Shown here one piece after another: positions 26,701 to 32,874 of a stretch of DNA of 64,000 nt (its first letter is position 1; every line of letters starts with the position of its first letter). The notes beneath the pieces were generated by a model. It ran no database searches, was not told the origin of the DNA, and saw only the letters and a program-made list of their open reading frames with translations. Source of the stretch: CP2-2F sp034436355 (lineage in GTDB: Bacteria; Chloroflexota; Anaerolineae; Aggregatilineales; UBA2796). The DNA is taken from assembly GCA_034436355.1 (NCBI GenBank), contig DAOTVQ010000043.1, positions 124,001 through 188,000 on the forward strand, in the 5' to 3' direction. The translations under genes were made by a program, and so were the position numbers.

Positions 26701-27228
26701 CGCCTGCATCAGCGTGAACGCGAACTAAAGAACCTGCGTACTATCACGCCGCAACCACCACGCCTGATCGGGCGAGCGCTAGTCGTGCCACAAGGTCTAT
26801 TGAATAGCTTACAAGACAGCTCGCCAGCCACGCCCAATCTGCACCAGAGCAGCACCACTGAACGGCTTGCGATGAACGCTGTTCTTGCTGTGGAGCGTTG
26901 GCGCAAATGCACACCGACGGACGTGAGTGCCGCCAAATGTGGTTATGACATTGAAAGCCGCGAACCCAACGGCAAGTTGTGGCTGATTGAAGTGAAAGGC
27001 AGGCAGGCGGATGCCGAAACAGTTGCCCTGACCCACAACGAGATTTTGACCGCCCTTAACCGCCCTGAGAACTATATCTTGGCGCTGGTAGAAGTGGAAA
27101 ATGGGCGACCACGCGCTGTCTACTATCTGAAGAAGCCACCTGTCCAAGACCCAGGTGAGTACGCCGCTTGTGTAATGTTAAAATGGAAACATTTGGTCGG
27201 CGCAGCAGAATTGATATGGCGTGGCTGA
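23800..27228 (+). CDS. SNF2-type DEAD/DEAH helicase with C-terminal DUF3883, likely phage-defence protein
   Basis: The 1142-aa protein has a superfamily 2 core: DDPGAGKTIMAG Walker A (about 128-139), VDEAH motif II, LLMTATPHNG motif III, ATDAAGEGINLH motif V and QRFGRIHRIGQ motif VI. A long helical region follows, and the C-terminus (about 1030-1115) is DUF3883 with WLIEVKGRQ, whose E-x-K resembles nuclease-fold folds. Proteins of this build are found in DISARM (DrmD), BREX-type (BrxHII) and related defence loci, but no partner from those systems is nearby. Codon use is AT-richer in places than the flanks. No in-frame upstream start exists before 23800, since a TGA lies at 23776. A purine-rich AGGAGG after its stop has no gene behind it. 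Confidence 0.85.
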   Translation: MLKLEDIQPNAAINGILDDTVEIISATMQGPTALKVVYKLKDGTFREQLLYRKDEPSLSLAKGRADWDLSLDAHRFRRAAEARRIRLAHVFDPQLAVHISNIDPLPHQLSAVYEAMLPRLPLRFLLADDPGAGKTIMAGLLVRELMMRNDVRRCLICTPGSLVEQWQAEMHDKFNLRFEIVTKDMLERAYHQNLFDQRDLFIIRLDQFSRNEHWQELLFTASPWDIVIVDEAHKMSAPFSGGEIKRTKRYGFGEKLGEHTRHFLLMTATPHNGKETDFQTFLRLLDSDRFHMHHTFNKQNLPVIDPSDLMRRMVKEDLKTFAGKPLFPERIASTVAYELSDLEMQLYKKLTTYIQREFNRADALDNQKKNTVGFALTILQRRFASSPQAIWHSLQNRRKRLERRLQEEDLKHNRQLNLDDWDDFDEAPDPEREQIEEIADNATAASTRDELRREIDTLLNLEWLAEQVIKSKTDRKWEEWAALLQDAEMFDEQHNRRHKLIIFTEYRDTLNHLKERVSKLLGDPTAVVTIYGAMPREDRLKAQAEFTHNPHVLVLIATDAAGEGINLHTAAHLMVNYDLPWNPNRLEQRFGRIHRIGQKQVCHLWNLVANQTREGAVYERLLEKIETIRKQLGGKVYDVLGRLFIEQPLRELLVDAIRYGEDASKRAQLFERVDNAADQERIRRLLEERALIRFQLDDSRLTQLREDMLRAEARRLQPYYIRGFFKDAFDALGGKCLDLKNGIYRDVCVPDEIRNRSPRHQPIPSHYGRICFDKKHAQERDQPTLVAPGHPLLDVIVQLTAERDGEALLQGAILLDPNDHGVQPRLLYLMESHLQDGTGRTVSSELRCLEVLADGVLASSGYAPYLDYMPLDASQQAALATWLTDQAPDAAESEQIVRNYAVQNFVPEHLDRVNAERDTQIERIQQAVRARLTRIIQLMEQQASEFEREGERLHADRERKAGSDLTARLHQRERELKNLRTITPQPPRLIGRALVVPQGLLNSLQDSSPATPNLHQSSTTERLAMNAVLAVERWRKCTPTDVSAAKCGYDIESREPNGKLWLIEVKGRQADAETVALTHNEILTALNRPENYILALVEVENGRPRAVYYLKKPPVQDPGEYAACVMLKWKHLVGAAELIWRG

Positions 27229-27287
27229 GGAGGAACTGTTAGCAAGCTGGAATGGACACTAGGGTGCGAACCAAACACCTGAGCCAT

Positions 27288-27329
27288 TCACTCCATCAGG
27301 TGGTAGCGCCGCCAGCCAAGCTGCTGCGC
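27288..27329 (-). repeat. Right copy of 42-bp repeat inside the wecG 3' end
   Basis: This is the intact 3' end of the wecG/tagA gene, encoding AQQLGWRRYHLME and TGA. Together with 23628-23669 it brackets the helicase segment in direct orientation, 3.66 kb apart. Confidence 0.85.
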
Positions 27330-28067
27330 GGCTGCCAACACCACAAAGGGCGGAATCGTGCTTAGGTAGCGCCGCCACAAACGGCGCGGTTCACTCGCCA
27401 GCCTGAACAGCCATTCCAAGCCGCGCCGCTGCATCCAGAGCGGTGCTTGCCGCTTGACGCCGCTGTGAAAATCGAAGGCGGCGCCCACGCCGATCAGCAC
27501 TTGCGGCAGACGCGCCGTGTGATCTGCCATCCAGCGCTCTTGCTTGGGCATTCCCAAGCCCACCCAAACGATGTGCGCGCCGCTCGCGGCAATCTGCGCC
27601 GTGATTTGTGCATCTTCCGCAGGGCTGAGCGCGCCAAAGGGCGGCGTGTGTGTGCCTGCCACCTGCAACCCTTCAAAGCGCGCCGCGAGCCGCGCCGCCA
27701 AGCGCGCTGCCACACCTTCCGCGCCGCCATAGAAGTAATGCCGATAGCCACGCGGCAGACCGTATTCGCACAGCGCCAAGAGCAGATCAGGTCCGTAGAC
27801 ACGCGCCACCTGCCGAAAGCCGCACCGCCTGCTCAGCCAAACCAACGGCATTCCATCCGGCGTGACCATGCCCGCCGCGTTGTGAATGGCGCGCAGCGAC
27901 TCATCGGCTTGGCAACTCATAATGCTGTGGACGTTCGAGACGCACACATAGCGCGGCTGCCGTGCCGCCAGCCAGCCTTCTATAACGGCAAGTGCCTGCG
28001 GCATGTTCACCGCACTAACGCCAACGCCCAAGATGTTTACGCGCTCAGGTCTATCAGGAATCGCCAT
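27288..28067 (-). CDS. WecG/TagA/CpsF family glycosyltransferase
   Basis: The 259-aa protein belongs to GT26. Characteristic stretches are NILGVGVSAVNMPQAL near the N-terminus, VCVSNVHSIMSCQ, the TPDGMPLVWLSRR motif with its catalytic-region Asp, FYGGAEGVAARLAARL and IVWVGLGMPKQERWM. Family members transfer N-acetylmannosamine or related sugars to a lipid-linked acceptor in surface-polysaccharide synthesis. It is predicted to be membrane-associated without a true transmembrane helix. The last 14 codons are duplicated 3.66 kb away, on the far side of the helicase. The metal transporter genes lie upstream on the same strand. Confidence 0.92.
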   Translation of the reverse strand: MAIPDRPERVNILGVGVSAVNMPQALAVIEGWLAARQPRYVCVSNVHSIMSCQADESLRAIHNAAGMVTPDGMPLVWLSRRCGFRQVARVYGPDLLLALCEYGLPRGYRHYFYGGAEGVAARLAARLAARFEGLQVAGTHTPPFGALSPAEDAQITAQIAASGAHIVWVGLGMPKQERWMADHTARLPQVLIGVGAAFDFHSGVKRQAPLWMQRRGLEWLFRLASEPRRLWRRYLSTIPPFVVLAAAQQLGWRRYHLME

Positions 28068-28106
28068 ACGAGATAATCTTGCCGCAAAGTGGCAGGTGCG
28101 GCAAGG

Positions 28107-28943
28107 CTAGGCGCGTTGGAAGCGGCGCGCAAGGATGCGCCCTAGCCACGCCAAGCCGAAAAAGAGCGTGCAGGCAAGCACAATCGCCGCGCCAGACGCC
28201 ACATTGTAGCGATAAGAGGCATACAAGCCGATCACGCCTGAACTAATGGCAACGCCAACAGCGATCAGCATCATACGCGGCAAACGGTTGGTCAGCAGTG
28301 ATGCAGTTGCCGCCGGCGTTACCAGCATGGCGCTGGTCAGCACCACGCCGACTGCTTGAATGGCTGTCACGACGGTCAGCGCCAGCAGGATCAGCAAGCC
28401 GTAGCGCAGCCGATCCGCCCGCAAGCCGATCACTTGGGCATGAATCGGATCGAACGAGGTTAGCTCAAATTCTTTGTGAAAGAGCGCCAACGCGCCCAAC
28501 ACAATGACCGCCACAATGCCGATCAGGGTCAGATCGCTGGGCGTGACGCCCAGAATGTTCCCGAAGAGGATGTGCGTGAAATCTCGGAAGGAACGCGCCG
28601 TACTCATCAGCAAAATGCCCAACGCAAACATGAAGGTGAACATAATGCCGATGGCGGTATCTTCGCGCAGTGTATCGCGCCGCGAAAGCCAGCCGATGCC
28701 AAAGGCAGTTAGCAAGCCGGCAACCACCGCGCCAATGAAGAGGCTGATGCCGTTGAAATAGGCAAAGACGATGCCCGGCAACACGGTATGCGCCAAAGCA
28801 TCGCCGATGAACGCCATGCGCCGCAGCACTACGTAGACGCCAATCGTCGCGCAGACGGAGCCGACGAGGATGACTGCTAAGAGGCTATTTCGCATGAACT
28901 GAAAGCGCACGAACGGCTCGATCAGGTCGTTGAGGAAGGTCAT
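28107..28943 (-). CDS. Metal (Zn/Mn) ABC transporter permease
   Basis: The 278-aa permease of the ABC-3 family has about eight membrane helices and the typical LRRMAFIGDALAHTVLPGIV segment near residue 45, plus VGVVLTSAMLVTPAATA, which contacts the ATPase. It forms the membrane channel for a divalent metal, most likely zinc or manganese. Its ATG overlaps the end of the ATPase gene by 4 nt, so the pair is translationally coupled. It is the last gene of a three-gene minus-strand operon. Confidence 0.93.
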   Translation of the reverse strand: MTFLNDLIEPFVRFQFMRNSLLAVILVGSVCATIGVYVVLRRMAFIGDALAHTVLPGIVFAYFNGISLFIGAVVAGLLTAFGIGWLSRRDTLREDTAIGIMFTFMFALGILLMSTARSFRDFTHILFGNILGVTPSDLTLIGIVAVIVLGALALFHKEFELTSFDPIHAQVIGLRADRLRYGLLILLALTVVTAIQAVGVVLTSAMLVTPAATASLLTNRLPRMMLIAVGVAISSGVIGLYASYRYNVASGAAIVLACTLFFGLAWLGRILARRFQRA

Positions 28944-29731
28944 AGCTGGAAGGTGGCTTTGCCAATAGCGGCATCAACGTAGGCAGCCTGTGGCGGCGGC
29001 ACTTGGCGTCCTTCGCTCAGGTACAGCACGCTGTCAAAGTCTGCCTCAAGGCGTTCTAGGTTGTGGGTGGCAACTACCAATGTTTTGCCGTCACGCTGTA
29101 GGTCTGCCAGCAGCGCGCTGATCACAGCTTGTGTCTCCACGTCTACAGCGGCGGTTGGCTCATCCAACAGGATCAGGTCTGCACCTTGTGCCAGCGCACG
29201 CGCCAACATCGCCCGCTGCTGCTGACCGCCACTGAGCTGCCCGATTTGGCGATCTGCCAGCGCCGTCAAGCCAAGCCGCTCAATGACTGCGTCTACGATC
29301 TGCCAGTCGGCGGCGTTTGGCTTCCGCAGCCAGCCCATATGCACGTACCGCCCGGTCATCACCAAGCGGCGCAAATTGATCGGGAAGCGCCAATCAATCT
29401 CACCGCGTTGTGGCAGATACGCTACACGGTGATGGCAGGCGCCAACGGGCAAGCCGTAGATGAGCAGGCTGCCCGAACGGATCGGCAGCAAGCCAGCAAT
29501 CGTCTTGAGCAGCGTAGACTTGCCGGCGCCGTTCGGACCCACTAAGGCGACTCGTGCGCCAATCGGCACGCTCAGCGAGACATGATCCAATGCCAAGGCG
29601 TTCTCGTTGGGACGGTTTACGCACAGGTCTTGAATTGCCAGCGCGGCGCTGCCTGCCACAGGCTCGGCAAAGTGACGGTGGCTGTAAAACAGGCGGACGC
29701 CATCGGCATTGGTCATTGGGAAAAGTGCCAT
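28940..29731 (-). CDS. Metal (Zn/Mn) ABC transporter ATP-binding protein
   Basis: The 263-aa ATPase has Walker A GPNGAGKSTLLK, the LSGGQQQR signature and Walker B LILLDEPTAAVD, followed by the switch His in VVATHNLERL. It energises uptake of the metal delivered by the upstream-encoded binding protein. The start region (MALFPMTNADGVRLFYSHRHFAEPVAG) is longer than usual; it overlaps the stop of the binding-protein gene by one base, and internal ATGs are possible starts. Confidence 0.93.
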   Translation of the reverse strand: MALFPMTNADGVRLFYSHRHFAEPVAGSAALAIQDLCVNRPNENALALDHVSLSVPIGARVALVGPNGAGKSTLLKTIAGLLPIRSGSLLIYGLPVGACHHRVAYLPQRGEIDWRFPINLRRLVMTGRYVHMGWLRKPNAADWQIVDAVIERLGLTALADRQIGQLSGGQQQRAMLARALAQGADLILLDEPTAAVDVETQAVISALLADLQRDGKTLVVATHNLERLEADFDSVLYLSEGRQVPPPQAAYVDAAIGKATFQL

Positions 29732-30720
29732 TACTTGCCTAGTGCCTCTACGATTGTCTTCATGTTGTAGCGCATCATCTTAAGGTAGGTCTCGCCTTCG
29801 CTGCCTGCCTCACCCAAGGCATCGGTGAACAGCGGCGGCGCTAAGGTGACGCCTGCTTCACGGGCAATCTGCTCCATCAGGCGCGGATTGCTGACGTTAT
29901 CGGCAAAGATGGCAGGCACGCCTGCTGCTTTCACGCGCTCGATCAGCGCGGCGATCTCACCGGCGGAAGGATCGGCTGCTTCAGTTGTCACACCGAGTGC
30001 GCTGTCCACGGCAAAGCCATAGCGTGCGCCGAAATAGGCAAAGGTATCGTGCGTGGTGATCAGCGTGCGGCGCGCTTCGGGTAACCCTTCGGCAGCGAAC
30101 AACAGATCGGCATCCAGCAAGCCTAGCTCGATGATGTAGGTTGCGGCATTCAGCGTGTAGCTATCGGCATTTTCAGCGTCGGCAGCGATTAGGGCATCGC
30201 GGATGCGCTCGACAATCTTGATGGTGAGCGAGACATCGTGCCATACATGCGGATCAAATTCGCCGTGTTCATGCTCACCTTTGTGATCTTCGTCTTCGTC
30301 CTTATCGCCTTCGCCGCCTTTGTGCATGTCATCATCATCGTCATGATGTCCATCGAACTTGATTAGTTCCATGCCTTCGGTCAGCACGATGCGCGTGCCT
30401 TTGGCACCTGATGACTCGATCAGCCCATCTAGCCACGACTCAAATTCTGCGCCGATCTCGAAAATCAGGGCAGCCTCGCTCAAGGTGGCGCTGTCGGCAG
30501 GGCTTGGTTCGTAGGTGTGCGTATCGCTGCCAGCACCGACCAATACTTTCAGATCAACTTTATCGGCAGCAACATTCGCCACCAGATCGCCCAAAATGCT
30601 GAAGGTTGCCACCACCTTCAAGGGCGTCTGTGCCGTGCTGCGCGTAACGGGCAAAGCAAGCACTGCCAGCAGGGCAGCGCATACCAACACTGTGAAAATG
30701 CGTGTGCGGGTAAAAAGCAT
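29731..30720 (-). CDS. Metal (Zn/Mn) ABC transporter substrate-binding protein, ZnuA-like
   Basis: The 329-aa secreted protein has a signal peptide (about 1-30, ending in TRSTAQ) and the A-1/TroA fold. Metal-ligand candidates are the His of DTHTYEPSP, HVWHD, the His of TTHDTFAYFGARYG and a late Asp in IFADNVSNPR. Between the first two lies a low-complexity acidic-histidine loop of about 38 residues (from GHHDDDDD to HEHGEFDP), as in zinc-binding ZnuA proteins, where it senses or captures zinc. This favours zinc over manganese. AAGGAG precedes the ATG by about 10 nt, and a consensus promoter with an overlapping palindrome lies upstream. Confidence 0.93.
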   Translation of the reverse strand: MLFTRTRIFTVLVCAALLAVLALPVTRSTAQTPLKVVATFSILGDLVANVAADKVDLKVLVGAGSDTHTYEPSPADSATLSEAALIFEIGAEFESWLDGLIESSGAKGTRIVLTEGMELIKFDGHHDDDDDMHKGGEGDKDEDEDHKGEHEHGEFDPHVWHDVSLTIKIVERIRDALIAADAENADSYTLNAATYIIELGLLDADLLFAAEGLPEARRTLITTHDTFAYFGARYGFAVDSALGVTTEAADPSAGEIAALIERVKAAGVPAIFADNVSNPRLMEQIAREAGVTLAPPLFTDALGEAGSEGETYLKMMRYNMKTIVEALGK

Positions 30721-30754
30721 CGCGGGTGGTCTCCTTAAGCGTTATTGACGCTGT

Positions 30755-30778
30755 GTCTCATTATATCCTTTCTGAGAC
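30755..30778 (-). promoter_or_regulatory. Palindromic operator overlapping the metal-transporter promoter
   Basis: GTCTCA and TGAGAC form a perfect 6-bp inverted repeat spaced by 12 bp, covering the promoter spacer and the -10 element. Its position suits a metal-dependent repressor of the Fur/Zur or DtxR/MntR kind; which family cannot be read from the site. Confidence 0.6.
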
Positions 30779-30788
30779 GAGGTGTCAA
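30760..30788 (-). promoter_or_regulatory. Consensus sigma-70 promoter of the metal ABC operon
   Basis: Read on the minus strand, TTGACA (30788-30783) and TATAAT (30765-30760) are separated by 17 bp, a perfect consensus in both boxes and spacing. It reads into the binding-protein gene starting at 30720. Confidence 0.85.
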
Positions 30789-30807
30789 TTTTAAGGGCAT
30801 GTAAAAA

Positions 30808-30824
30808 GTGGTACTGTGTACCAC
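30808..30824. promoter_or_regulatory. Perfect 7-bp palindrome between divergent genes
   Basis: GTGGTAC-TGT-GTACCAC lies between the metal operon promoter and the GT4 gene. It may be a regulator site for either gene, or a small hairpin; no U-tract follows. Confidence 0.4.
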
Positions 30825-30906
30825 CCAGGCTTCTCTCTAGCGCCCTACCCGCTGCCGCGCTAGAATGGCACACCATCAGTAGCCTTTCCACACAGGGCAA
30901 ACTAGC

Positions 30907-32055
30907 ATGACGGCGCGCAATTTGCTTTTCATCACCACCTATACAGGCATTGGCGGCGGCGAGTCGCTGACGCTGAACCTGATGAACGCGCTAGATCGCG
31001 TGCGCTTTACGCCGCACCTGCTCACGCCGCAGACGGGCAAATTTCCAGAGGCAGCTACTAAATTAGGCGTTCAGGTAGCGCATTTGCCCTTTCGCGGCAC
31101 CAGCACCTTCTTCGTGCCGATCCTGTGGGCAAGGTTGCCCATCGTGGCAAAGCTGCGCGCACACCTTACCCACAACGCTATCAGCGCCGTGATCAGCGAC
31201 TATCACAGCCTGCCCTTTATTGTGCCAGCCGCACGCCGCCTCAACATTCCCGTGATCTGGAACGCGATGGGCTGGTGGTTTCCCATTCATGCTTGGCAGC
31301 GGCGCTTTTTTCAGCAACAGGTCAGCCGCATTGTGGCGATCAGCAGCGCCGTGAAGGAAAAGCTGCTCGGCACGCCGCCCAAATTACCGCCCGACCTGAT
31401 CAGCGTGCAAATTCCCGGTGTGGATAGCGCGCAGCATTATCCGAATGCCGTCAGCGGTATGGCTGTGCGCGCTCACCTGAACATTGGCGCTGAAACGCCG
31501 CTGGTTGCCATGATCGCACGCTTTCAAGATGTGAAAGGGCATGATTACTTCCTGGATGCGGCGCATCTCATTCGCCGTGCTGTGCCGAACGTCCGCTTTG
31601 CCGTGGCGGGCGAGAATGTCTTTGGCGTCTCGAAAGATGAGGCGTATAAACAGCGCATTTTGGCACGGGTGAACCAAGATGACGCGCTGCGTGAGGCGGT
31701 GACTTTTCTCGGTTTCTGGAGCGACTCGCGGGAGGTGATCGCTGCCGCCGATGTGATGGTGTGCAGCTCGTGGTTCGAGTCGCTGAGCATGGTTGCCCTT
31801 GAAAGTATGGCGATGGCGCGTCCGATAGTCAGCACGCGGGTTGGCGGTCCTGCTGAGACGATCCGCGAGGGCGAGACGGGCTATCTGGTGCCGCCGCGTG
31901 ATGCACCCGCCCTTGCCGAGCGCGTCATCGCCTTGCTAAACGACCCTGCGTCGCGGCAAGCGATGGGTGAACGTGGCGCGGCGCATGTGCGCGAACACTT
32001 TAGCGCGGCACGCTATGCAGCGGCAATCTCTGATCTGGTTGAGGCGGTGGGGTAA
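30907..32055 (+). CDS. Family 4 glycosyltransferase
   Basis: The 382-aa protein has the two Rossmann-like domains of GT4 enzymes. The N-terminal domain starts with TTYTGIGGGESLTLNLMNAL. The C-terminal domain has VAMIARFQDVKGHDYFLDAA, then the donor-binding segment CSSWFESLSMVALESMAMARPIVSTRVGGPAE with the E-x7-E pair, and GETGYLVPPRD. It transfers a sugar from a nucleotide donor to a surface glycan or lipid acceptor; neither can be read from the sequence. The gene stands alone on the plus strand between the metal transporter and the yceI gene. Confidence 0.92.
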   Translation: MTARNLLFITTYTGIGGGESLTLNLMNALDRVRFTPHLLTPQTGKFPEAATKLGVQVAHLPFRGTSTFFVPILWARLPIVAKLRAHLTHNAISAVISDYHSLPFIVPAARRLNIPVIWNAMGWWFPIHAWQRRFFQQQVSRIVAISSAVKEKLLGTPPKLPPDLISVQIPGVDSAQHYPNAVSGMAVRAHLNIGAETPLVAMIARFQDVKGHDYFLDAAHLIRRAVPNVRFAVAGENVFGVSKDEAYKQRILARVNQDDALREAVTFLGFWSDSREVIAAADVMVCSSWFESLSMVALESMAMARPIVSTRVGGPAETIREGETGYLVPPRDAPALAERVIALLNDPASRQAMGERGAAHVREHFSAARYAAAISDLVEAVG

Positions 32056-32128
32056 AGATGACTATTATGTAACTGACCACTGCTACAGCATCAATAAAGC
32101 GTATAGCAGCGGTCAAGTTACTGTGCGT

Positions 32129-32674
32129 TTAGCCTTCGAGGATTGCCTGCACGTCCAGCTCGATGGTCACTTCCTTGCCCACCAACAAGCCGCCCGCTTC
32201 CAGTGCCACATTCCACGTCAAGCCCCAGTCCTCACGGTTGATCTTGGTGCTGGCGACGAAACCGGCGCGGATCGAGCCATCCATGCCCTTGCCCTGACCC
32301 AAGAACTCTGCCTTCAGCACGACGCTCCGCGTGGTGCCACGGATGGTCAAGTCGCCCGTGATTTCGGCGGTGTTTTCGCCCGTTGACTTCACTGCCGTGC
32401 TTTTGAAGGTGATCGTCGGGTGGTTAGCAACGTCGAAGAAATCGCCGCTGCGAAGGTGATTATCGCGGTCAGCCATGCCGGTGTTCACGCTTGCCGCATC
32501 GAGCGTAGCCTCTACAGAGGCAGCGGCAGGGTTGGCGGGATCGTAGACAATCGTGCCACCCGTGATCTTAAAGCTGCCGCGCACGGTCGTGATCATCATA
32601 TGGCGAACCGAAAAGGACGCGCCGCTGTGGGCGAGGTCAATCTGCCAAACTTTGGTTGCTGTTGCAATAGACAT
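32129..32674 (-). CDS. YceI-family lipid/isoprenoid-binding protein
   Basis: The 181-aa protein is a YceI-type lipocalin-like barrel: WQIDLAHSGASFSVRHMMITTVRGSF, then DNHLRSGDFFDVANHPTITFKST, GDLTIRGTTRSVVLKAEF and NREDWGLTW. Family members bind isoprenoid quinones or fatty acyl chains and are often induced by acid or oxidative stress. No signal peptide is seen, so this one is probably cytosolic. GGGGA lies about 7 nt before the ATG. Two related palindromes upstream (32711-32728 and 32786-32805) suggest control by a dedicated dimeric repressor. Confidence 0.93.
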   Translation of the reverse strand: MSIATATKVWQIDLAHSGASFSVRHMMITTVRGSFKITGGTIVYDPANPAAASVEATLDAASVNTGMADRDNHLRSGDFFDVANHPTITFKSTAVKSTGENTAEITGDLTIRGTTRSVVLKAEFLGQGKGMDGSIRAGFVASTKINREDWGLTWNVALEAGGLLVGKEVTIELDVQAILEG

Positions 32675-32710
32675 ATCAGAATCCCCTTGCTTTCATTTGC
32701 TTCTCATAAA

Positions 32711-32728
32711 AGCGGACGCTAGTCCGCT
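32711..32728 (-). promoter_or_regulatory. Proximal yceI operator candidate
   Basis: AGCGGACGCTAGTCCGCT has 7-bp perfect arms around a 4-bp centre and starts 37 bp before the yceI ATG. It shares the CGGAC-N4-GTCCG core with the distal site. Confidence 0.6.
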
Positions 32729-32785
32729 TAGCTCGTAAACAAAGATAGCACAACCGACCGTGAATTTTCCTTAGAGGCAAATTAA

Positions 32786-32805
32786 AAACGGACTATAGTC
32801 CGTTT
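32786..32805 (-). promoter_or_regulatory. Distal yceI operator candidate, perfect 20-bp palindrome
   Basis: AAACGGACTATAGTCCGTTT is a perfect 20-bp palindrome with the same CGGAC-N4-GTCCG core, 76 bp from the proximal site centre to centre. It adjoins the terminator of the next gene. The form is typical of sites for TetR-like dimers. Confidence 0.6.
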
Positions 32806-32811
32806 GAGGTT

Positions 32812-32851
32812 AAAAAAGTGCCGCCTTGTGAAGAATCCTGCAAGGCGGCAC
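32812..32851 (-). terminator. Rho-independent terminator of the DsbA-cyclophilin gene
   Basis: On the minus strand GTGCCGCCTTG and CAAGGCGGCAC form a perfect 11-bp stem with a 12-nt loop, followed by TTTTTT. It lies 23 nt after the stop of the fusion gene. Confidence 0.88.
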
Positions 32852-32874
32852 AAAGTCACTAGCGTCCGTTCTGC

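Noticed and set aside
23800..27228. A full DISARM or BREX locus
   Set aside because: Only the helicase is present; methylase, DrmA/B/C, PglZ or BrxC-like genes are missing.
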